NCBI RefSeq assembly: GCF_000439085.1
Contig: NZ_AUUA01000001.1
Location: 682,001-746,000 of the forward strand
Direction of reading: 5' to 3'
Source: Leminorella grimontii ATCC 33999 = DSM 5078
GTDB lineage: Bacteria > Pseudomonadota > Gammaproteobacteria > Enterobacterales > Enterobacteriaceae
DNA length: 64,000 nucleotides
In this document: in pieces, positions 58,596 to 64,000 of the stretch
Position numbering within the stretch: position 1 is the stretch's first letter
How the letters are laid out: the number at the start of each line of letters is the position of its first letter
Translations under genes and position numbers: made by a program
Notes under the pieces: generated by a model
The model's database searches: none
What the model was told of the DNA's origin: nothing
What the model saw: only the letters and a program-made list of their open reading frames with translations

Positions 58596-59206
58596 GGCGC
58601 AGAGTTTAACACGATCGTTTTTTGCTAAATATGCCTTGATGAAATTGTTTTGTGTCTACACTTAAGATAAGCCCCGTTTACGCCATCAAACGGTTTAAAA
58701 CATGCTGTGGATAAAAAAATATCCTCCGTCACCGAGGGCAATCGGCGTACGGTTTTCAACACCTTTTCCACAACATTATGCTTAAGTGCAAAAGTCACCT
58801 TGCCATAATGCCTTTGGCAGTTAATAATGTGGCTGATTTTCTGCCTTATTCACTCTGAACCAAGAGTAATAGGCAAAAAATGACATTTGCAGATAGCTCA
58901 AACGGTGCAGCAATGGCGTAAGACACGGTGAGTATCGGGCAATGAGCGGGCTGCTGCGAGCGGCTTGGATGGACACATAGAAAACCGGTTTGCACTGAGA
59001 TGATTCAATATCGGTCGCCGATTTTCCTGATAAAAAGCGCCGTTTTTTGCAAAGCAGAAACGGGCTTACCGAGATAATGCGCCCCTGCGCAGGCGACAAC
59101 CGTGAGGTTGACGATCCTGCTATAAGACTCGGGGCCGTCGGTTAATGCCATCTATTGACACCTCTCGCGCAGACTCAGTGGACAATAGAAAAATGAGTAC
59201 TTTTTA
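58596..59206. promoter_or_regulatory. rluC-rne intergenic region with the rne leader
   Basis: This 611-bp region is gene-free. In E. coli the rne mRNA has a 361-base leader that mediates autoregulation, and a comparable leader is expected here. I see a perfect DnaA-box 9-mer TTATCCACA on the minus strand at 58706-58714 and a one-mismatch copy TTTTCCACA on the plus strand at 58764-58772. A four-codon ORF (59193-59207) ends in TAATG at the rne start. I cannot mark the promoters with confidence. Confidence 0.6.
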
Positions 59207-62200
59207 ATGAAAAGAATGTTGATTAACGCAACTCAACAGGAAGAGTTGCGCGTTGCTTTAGTTGATGGACAGCGTTTGTATGACTTAGATATTGAAAGTC
59301 CTGGCCATGAACAAAAAAAGGCAAATATTTACAAAGGAAAGATCACCCGCGTAGAGCAGAGCCTGGAAGCAGCCTTTGTTGACTACGGCGCAGAACGTCA
59401 CGGTTTCCTCCCCTTTAAAGAAATTTCTCGCGAATACTTTTCCTCCGGCGTCGGCGGCCGTCCTAACATTAAGGATGCCGTTCACGTAGGTCAGGAAGTC
59501 ATCGTTCAGGTCGATAAAGAAGAGCGCGGCAATAAGGGCGCCGCGCTGACAACCTTTATCAGCCTGGCGGGCAGCTATCTGGTTCTGATGCCGAACAACC
59601 CTCGCGCCGGCGGCATCTCCCGTCGTATCGAAGGTGAAGATCGCCAAGAGCTTAAGGAAGCGCTGGACTCGCTGGAAATTCCTGACGGCATGGGGCTTAT
59701 CGTCCGTACCGCCGGCGTTGGGAAATCCGCCGAAGCCCTTCAGTGGGACCTCTCCTTCCGCTTAAAGCATTGGGAAGCCATCAAGAAAGCGGCCGAAAGC
59801 CGTCCTGCTCCATTCCTGATTCACCAGGAGAGCAACGTCATCGTTCGCGCTTTCCGCGATTACCTTCGTCCCGATATCGGCGAGATCCTGATCGATAACA
59901 TCAAAATTCTCGACTTGGCCAAAGAGCACATCGCTGCGCTAGGCCGTCCGGACTTCAGCAGCAAGATTAAGCCCTATACCGGTGAAATCCCGCTGTTTAG
60001 CCATTACCAAATCGAATCCCAGATTGAGTCTGCCTTCCAGCGCGAAGTGCGCCTGCCTTCCGGCGGCTCAATCGTTATTGACACCACCGAGGCGCTGACC
60101 GCCATCGACATCAACTCCGCTCGCTCTACCCGCGGCGGCGATATTGAAGAGACGGCGTTCAACACCAACCTCGAAGCAGCGGACGAAATTGCGCGTCAGC
60201 TGCGCCTTCGTGACCTGGGCGGCCTTATCGTCATCGACTTTATCGACATGACGCCGGTTCGCCATCAGCGTGAAGTGGAAAACCGCCTGCGCGACGCCGT
60301 TCGTCAGGACCGCGCCCGCATTCAGATTGGCCGCATTTCTCGCTTTGGCCTGCTGGAGATGTCCCGCCAGCGCTTGAGCCCGTCGCTGGGCGAATCCAGC
60401 CATCATATCTGCCCTCGCTGCAGCGGCACCGGTACGGTTCGCGACAACGAATCGCTCTCTCTGTCCATCCTTCGCCTGATTGAAGAAGAGGCGCTGAAGG
60501 ACAACACCAGAGAAGTCGATGCGATTGTCCCTGTTCCTATCGCCTCTTACCTGCTTAACGAGAAGCGCGAAGCCATTAACGCCATTGAACGCCGCTCCGG
60601 CGGTAAAGTACGCGTTGTGGTCGTTCCCAACGACAACATGGAAACGCCGCACTACGAAGTTATCCGTAAGAAGCCGGGTGAAGAAAGCCAGGTGCTTAGC
60701 TACATGCTGCCTCAGCTGCACGAAAGTGAAATCGAGTCGGAAGAGGAAGTTTATCACGAGCGTAAAGCGCCCGAGCAGCCTGCTCTGGCCAGTTTCTCTA
60801 TGCCTGCTGACAGCGCGCCTCTAGAAGAAACCAAGGCTCTGCCTGCTCCCGTCAGTACGGCTGCAACAGCGCCTGCCGCACCAGGGCTGCTTAGCCGCCT
60901 TGTTAGCGGACTGAAGAACCTGCTTGCCTCTCCGGAACCGACTAAACCGGTAGTCGAAGAGACAAAAGAAAAGTCTTCATCCGAGAGGCCGGATCGCCGA
61001 AATAATCGCCGCAGCGGCGGACGTAAAGAGCGCGGTGAACGTACCGAGCGCACTGACCGCAACTCCGAGCGCCAAACTCGTGAAGCTGGTCAGGAATCTC
61101 GCCGCAATAACCGTCAAGCGCAAAGTCAGGATGCCGCAACTGAAGGCAGTGCTGATAACCGTCGCGAAACCCGCGCCGAGCGTCAACGTCGCCGTAACGA
61201 AGAAAAGCGCCAACAGCAGGCTGTAAATCAGCAAAACGACGCCATCGTTGAAAGCGCAGCGGAAGACGCCGTCACAGAAGAAGAGAAGCCCGTTCCGACC
61301 CAGCGCCGCCAGCGCCGCCAGATGTCGCAAAAAGTTCGCACTGCGACTCAGGGCGAACGCAGCGCAGACGCCGTCGAAAGTACCACTGCGCCAGTACCGC
61401 CGACCGAGAAAGAAGAAATCAAGCTTCTGCCTCAGGCTAACGTAGCTCAGGAAAACGGCGTCGCGTCAGAAAACGCTGAAAAGAATGGCTTTACCAATAA
61501 CGGTGGTGAAAACAACGGCATGCCTCGTCGTTCTCGCCGTTCGCCTCGCCACCTGCGCGTCAGCGGGCAGCGTCGCCGTCGCTATCGCGATGAGAAGTAC
61601 CCAACCGTATCAGCGATGCCTTTAGCTGCTGCCGTTGCTTCTCCCGAGCTTGCGTCAGGTAAGGTGTTTATCAACTATGCGGCAATCGCCGCCGCTCAGG
61701 CCGCCCTGCAGGAAGACGCCGTTCAGGCTGAAGTTCAGAGCGACGTTCAAGAGCAGGTAGCCGTTTCCAGCGTCGTTATCGCTGAAGGCGTGCAGCAGCC
61801 GGAAGTCGTTGAGTCTCCGATAGCTGAGGTCGCTGCAATTCCGGCGGTAGAAGCCGTAGCAGCAGCGCCTGAAGTGGTTGAAGCAGTGATTCAGCCTTCC
61901 GCTGAGCCGGTTGAGACTGAAGCTGAGGCCGTTGCCGTACAGCAGGAAGAAACCGTTCACGTTCAACAAGAATCAACGCCGGACGTTCTGACCTCGATTG
62001 AAACGCCTGCGCCGATCCGCGTAGAAACCATTCAACCGGCTAGCCATGCCTACGGCGCGTCCGCTTCTGCGCCCGCCGCCAAGCCAGTCATGCCGGAAGA
62101 AACGGCTGAACCCGTGGTTCAGGAAGCGGCTCCAAAGCCGTTTGAAGAACCCGCAGTTCAGGCTGTTACTGTGGTAGAACAAACCGTGCGCGAGCAAAAC

Positions 62201-62389
62201 GTCTCCAGCGCTCCGGCCTTTAAGCCTGCTGCTGTACCGATGGACGACGCGGAGCCCGCTCCCGTAGCGCAAGCGCCTGTCGTTTCAACCGACGCCTCGG
62301 CGCAGAACGCCAAAGGTTCTGCAGGCGGCCATTCGGCAACCAGCCACGCGGCTGCCCCGGCGGCAAGGCCTGCTCCCATTGACGACTAA
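59207..62389 (+). CDS. rne: Ribonuclease E, degradosome scaffold
   Basis: RNase E is the essential endoribonuclease for mRNA decay and tRNA/rRNA processing, 1060 residues (E. coli 1061). The catalytic half has an S1 domain, a DNase I-like domain with the Asp residues in TAIDINSAR and [10 protein letters not shown], and a zinc link CPRCSGTG. The C-terminal half is an unstructured scaffold with a membrane-binding helix ([15 protein letters not shown]), an Arg-rich stretch, the RhlB-binding [20 protein letters not shown], a repetitive acidic region, and the C-terminal [19 protein letters not shown] that fits the PNPase site. The ATG has no clear ribosome-binding site. Confidence 0.97.
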   Translation: MKRMLINATQQEELRVALVDGQRLYDLDIESPGHEQKKANIYKGKITRVEQSLEAAFVDYGAERHGFLPFKEISREYFSSGVGGRPNIKDAVHVGQEVIVQVDKEERGNKGAALTTFISLAGSYLVLMPNNPRAGGISRRIEGEDRQELKEALDSLEIPDGMGLIVRTAGVGKSAEALQWDLSFRLKHWEAIKKAAESRPAPFLIHQESNVIVRAFRDYLRPDIGEILIDNIKILDLAKEHIAALGRPDFSSKIKPYTGEIPLFSHYQIESQIESAFQREVRLPSGGSIVIDTTEALTAIDINSARSTRGGDIEETAFNTNLEAADEIARQLRLRDLGGLIVIDFIDMTPVRHQREVENRLRDAVRQDRARIQIGRISRFGLLEMSRQRLSPSLGESSHHICPRCSGTGTVRDNESLSLSILRLIEEEALKDNTREVDAIVPVPIASYLLNEKREAINAIERRSGGKVRVVVVPNDNMETPHYEVIRKKPGEESQVLSYMLPQLHESEIESEEEVYHERKAPEQPALASFSMPADSAPLEETKALPAPVSTAATAPAAPGLLSRLVSGLKNLLASPEPTKPVVEETKEKSSSERPDRRNNRRSGGRKERGERTERTDRNSERQTREAGQESRRNNRQAQSQDAATEGSADNRRETRAERQRRRNEEKRQQQAVNQQNDAIVESAAEDAVTEEEKPVPTQRRQRRQMSQKVRTATQGERSADAVESTTAPVPPTEKEEIKLLPQANVAQENGVASENAEKNGFTNNGGENNGMPRRSRRSPRHLRVSGQRRRRYRDEKYPTVSAMPLAAAVASPELASGKVFINYAAIAAAQAALQEDAVQAEVQSDVQEQVAVSSVVIAEGVQQPEVVESPIAEVAAIPAVEAVAAAPEVVEAVIQPSAEPVETEAEAVAVQQEETVHVQQESTPDVLTSIETPAPIRVETIQPASHAYGASASAPAAKPVMPEETAEPVVQEAAPKPFEEPAVQAVTVVEQTVREQNVSSAPAFKPAAVPMDDAEPAPVAQAPVVSTDASAQNAKGSAGGHSATSHAAAPAARPAPIDD

Positions 62390-62402
62390 CCGTCAATAAC
62401 AC

Positions 62403-62432
62403 AAAAAACCCGCCGTTTGGCGGGTTTTTTTA
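62403..62432 (+). terminator. Terminator after rne
   Basis: AAAAACCCGCC and GGCGGGTTTTT form a stem with a four-base loop, with T continuing to 62432. It is followed by the convergent monooxygenase gene. Confidence 0.93.
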
Positions 62433-62482
62433 TGGTTCGCTTTAAGCGCCCGGCCAATATAAACGGCCAGGCTTGGAGAAAT

Positions 62483-62773
62483 TCAGTACACTTTATGCAT
62501 CAGGTTAATAACCAAAGATTCAACCTTACCTTTCGTGAACTGCGCAAACGAGGTGAAGTGCTCAGACTGGCTGTGCAGATCTAACGCTTCCTGTGACGCC
62601 CAGCGTTCAATAAAGACGTACACCATGGGATTTTGATTATCCTGATGCAGGTCGTACTGGTGACAGCCCTCTTCAGCCCTGCTGCTGTCAACGATCTTTT
62701 TCAATGCTTCCACTAAAGGCGCCTGAAAGTCGCTCTTAATCGTCAACGTAGCCACAATGGTAATTTCACTCAT
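62483..62773 (-). CDS. Antibiotic biosynthesis monooxygenase (ABM) domain protein
   Basis: This 96-residue single-domain ABM protein starts MSEITIVATLTIKSDFQAPL. It has the family pattern SRAEEGCHQYDLHQDNQNP and VFIERWASQEALDLHSQSEHF. Family members include quinol monooxygenases such as YgiN; the substrate here is unknown. The start at 62773 has AAAGGA nearby; the frame remains open to 62857 without homology. It lies between rne and the trp operon and is transcribed divergently from trp. E. coli has no such gene at this location. Confidence 0.85.
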   Translation of the reverse strand: MSEITIVATLTIKSDFQAPLVEALKKIVDSSRAEEGCHQYDLHQDNQNPMVYVFIERWASQEALDLHSQSEHFTSFAQFTKGKVESLVINLMHKVY

Positions 62774-62910
62774 TATTGATTTTTCCTTTGCCGTAAAAAG
62801 TGTACTTTCGGTATTCTCTCCTCTAACGAACTTTTTAGCCAGCCTCTTAAACTTCATCTTTCACACTATTTTTACTTAATCGGCCATTTTTCTTTATGCG
62901 GATAAAAGCG

Positions 62911-62945
62911 TTGACACTTCGCCTTCAATCCAGTTAACTAGTACA
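62911..62945 (+). promoter_or_regulatory. trp operon promoter and TrpR operator
   Basis: TTGACA at 62911 and TTAACT at 62934 are spaced by 17 bp, exactly as in the E. coli trp promoter. The -10 region overlaps CAGTTAACTAGTACA, which keeps the right half (ACTAG) of the TrpR operator and a degenerate left half. Confidence 0.9.
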
Positions 62946-62970
62946 CAAATACTCCCAGAGAGATACGCTC

Positions 62971-63045
62971 ATGATGACAATGACTACAGCTGCAACACGC
63001 CCCCTCTCGGCCAAGACGTTAATCTGGTGGCCAGACAAGCCTTAA
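62971..63045 (+). CDS. trpL: trp operon leader peptide
   Basis: This 24-codon leader begins MMTMTTAATRPL and has tandem Trp codons at 63025-63030 followed by PDKP and TAA. GAGAGA precedes the ATG by about eight bases. Trp-starved ribosomes would stall at the two Trp codons and favour the antiterminator. The sequence is quite unlike the 14-codon E. coli leader ([14 protein letters not shown]) and longer, yet the WW position relative to the attenuator is kept. ATGs at 62974 and 62980 are alternative starts. Confidence 0.88.
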   Translation: MMTMTTAATRPLSAKTLIWWPDKP

Positions 63046-63082
63046 CGGCGGGTCGGCTTTCTGCTGTAAAAAGAACGCCTAT

Positions 63083-63105
63083 AGCCCGCAGCCTGCGGGC
63101 TTTTT
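63083..63105 (+). terminator. trp attenuator
   Basis: AGCCCGCA and TGCGGGCT form an eight-pair stem with a GCC loop, followed by T residues. GCGGG at 63048-63052, just after the leader stop, can pair with CCCGC at 63085-63089 to make an alternative antiterminator. Between it and trpE lie about 60 bp. Confidence 0.88.
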
Positions 63106-63164
63106 AGTGCCCGCCGTTCGGTAAGTTTGATAAAAACGCAAAACAAATACGGTGATAAGACGCT

Positions 63165-64000
63165 ATGCCAATACAGAAACCCGCTTTACAGATCGTCACG
63201 GTAGAGACGCCCTACCGAAACGATCCCACGGCCATATTCAGCCAGCTCTGCCATCAACGCCCGGCCACGTTGCTGCTCGAGTCCGCAGAGATAGACAGCA
63301 AGCAAAATCTGAAAAGCCTTTTGGTTATCGACAGCGCGCTGCGCATTACCGCTGACGGGCATCGCGTAACGCTGCAAGCATTGACGGAAAACGGCGACCG
63401 CCTGCTCACGCTGTTAGACGAGCGGCTATCGAGCGACGTAGCCCATAGAAGCGGCCCACGATTCAGAGAGTTGGTTTATTCTCCCCCTGACGCCGCACAG
63501 GATGAAGACGCGCGCCTGAAGGCAAGCTCCGTCTTTGACGCCCTACGTCAGCTCTTATCGCTGCTTGAGGTCCCCGCAGATCAGAAAGAGGCCATGCTGA
63601 TAGGCGGGCTGTTTGCCTACGATCTGGTCGCCGGTTTTGAAGACCTGCCCCAGCTTAAAAGCGATCGCAACTGCCCGGACTACTGCTTTTATCTGGCCGA
63701 GACGTTATTGATCCTCGATCACCAAAACCGCGAATCGCGCCTGCAGGCCAGCCTGTTCGTCCCCCACCGGGACGATGCCGAAAGAAGGCGCCTGAAGGCG
63801 CGCTTAAGCGAGCTTCAAACCCAGCTCCTTGAACCGCCGTCGGACATTCACGCCGTCGCGCTCGAAAGCATGCAGCTTGACTGCGATCGCAGCGATGAAG
63901 ACTACGGCCGAATCGTTCAGGAGCTACAGGAGTCCATCCGCCAGGGCGATATTTTTCAGGTTGTTCCTTCCCGGCGCTTCACGCTTCCCTGTCCTTCGCC
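63165..64000 (+). CDS. trpE: Anthranilate synthase component I, N-terminal part (runs off window)
   Basis: TrpE converts chorismate and ammonia or glutamine-derived ammonia to anthranilate with TrpG. Only 278 codons are visible. They match E. coli TrpE closely: PATLLLESAEIDSKQNLKSL, which includes the feedback-inhibition residue Ser40, GGLFAYDLVAGFEDLPQL and GDIFQVVPSRRFTLPCPSP. The remaining C-terminal catalytic part, including the chorismate-binding motifs, is beyond the window. The start is the ATG after the attenuator. Confidence 0.97.
   Translation, partial: MPIQKPALQIVTVETPYRNDPTAIFSQLCHQRPATLLLESAEIDSKQNLKSLLVIDSALRITADGHRVTLQALTENGDRLLTLLDERLSSDVAHRSGPRFRELVYSPPDAAQDEDARLKASSVFDALRQLLSLLEVPADQKEAMLIGGLFAYDLVAGFEDLPQLKSDRNCPDYCFYLAETLLILDHQNRESRLQASLFVPHRDDAERRRLKARLSELQTQLLEPPSDIHAVALESMQLDCDRSDEDYGRIVQELQESIRQGDIFQVVPSRRFTLPCPS

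Noticed and set aside
58821-59099. 92-codon open frame on the minus strand upstream of rne
   Set aside because: It lies in the rne leader, has no recognisable homology or good ribosome-binding site, and is low complexity in places.
1-64000. CRISPR array, tRNA, rRNA, prophage or insertion sequence
   Set aside because: No regularly spaced repeats, transposase, integrase or phage genes, and no tRNA or rRNA sequence recognised by reading. A covariance-model scan would be decisive for small RNAs.

Overview
This window is ordinary chromosome from a gammaproteobacterium of the order Enterobacterales. Almost every protein matches an E. coli K-12 protein residue for residue over long stretches, and the gene order is a mosaic of several E. 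coli neighbourhoods. I see no rRNA, tRNA, insertion sequence, prophage or CRISPR array. Some gene content differs from E. coli: metY, fhs and an RNA-repair pair are present, while dtpA, slyB, pabB and pabC are missing from their usual places. This suggests a lineage outside the Escherichia group, perhaps near Budviciaceae. The family assignment is a guess.

Layout. (1) 1-18.9 kb resembles the E. coli tpx-tyrR-ycjFX-psp-sap-fabI-rnb region. It holds a partial L,D-transpeptidase, tpx, tyrR, a divergent metY, ycjF/ycjX joined to the phage-shock operon pspABCD and its activator pspF, the SapABCDF transporter, fabI, ppnP and rnb. (2) 18.7-26.3 kb is a patchwork: three cold-shock genes, ygjP, yoaH, nudL, sdaA, rlmA, a lipid A acyltransferase and yfeH. 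(3) 26.5-44.9 kb begins with fhs and continues with rsxABCDGE-nth, gstA, pdxY, tyrS, pdxH, mliC, anmK, slyA, sodC, ydhL, gloA, rnt, grxD and sodB, mirroring the E. coli rsx-sodB region. (4) 44.9-46.7 kb is a two-gene RNA-repair cassette at the join of two syntenic blocks. (5) 47-62.4 kb is the ycfH-holB-tmk-mltG-fabF-acpP-fabG-fabD-fabH-plsX-rpmF-yceD block, then maf, rluC and rne. (6) 62.9 kb to the end is the trp promoter, leader peptide, attenuator and the start of trpE.

How the genes work together. The psp genes, with ycjX/ycjF, form an envelope-stress response driven by PspF through a sigma-54 promoter. The fab-plsX cluster with fabI supplies fatty acids and phospholipid precursors. rsx-nth, tpx, sodB, sodC, gstA, gloA and grxD serve redox and oxidative defence. 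pdxY and pdxH are pyridoxal phosphate salvage steps. rnb, rnt and rne are RNA-decay enzymes.

The most unusual parts are the RNA ligase plus HD-kinase operon, the absence of pabB and pabC from both of their usual loci, a cold-shock paralogue with altered RNA-binding motifs, a terminator-like hairpin immediately before rsxA, long intercistronic hairpins in the psp operon, and an atypical trp leader peptide. Start codons were often moved downstream of the longest possible reading frame where family alignment and ribosome-binding sites agreed.
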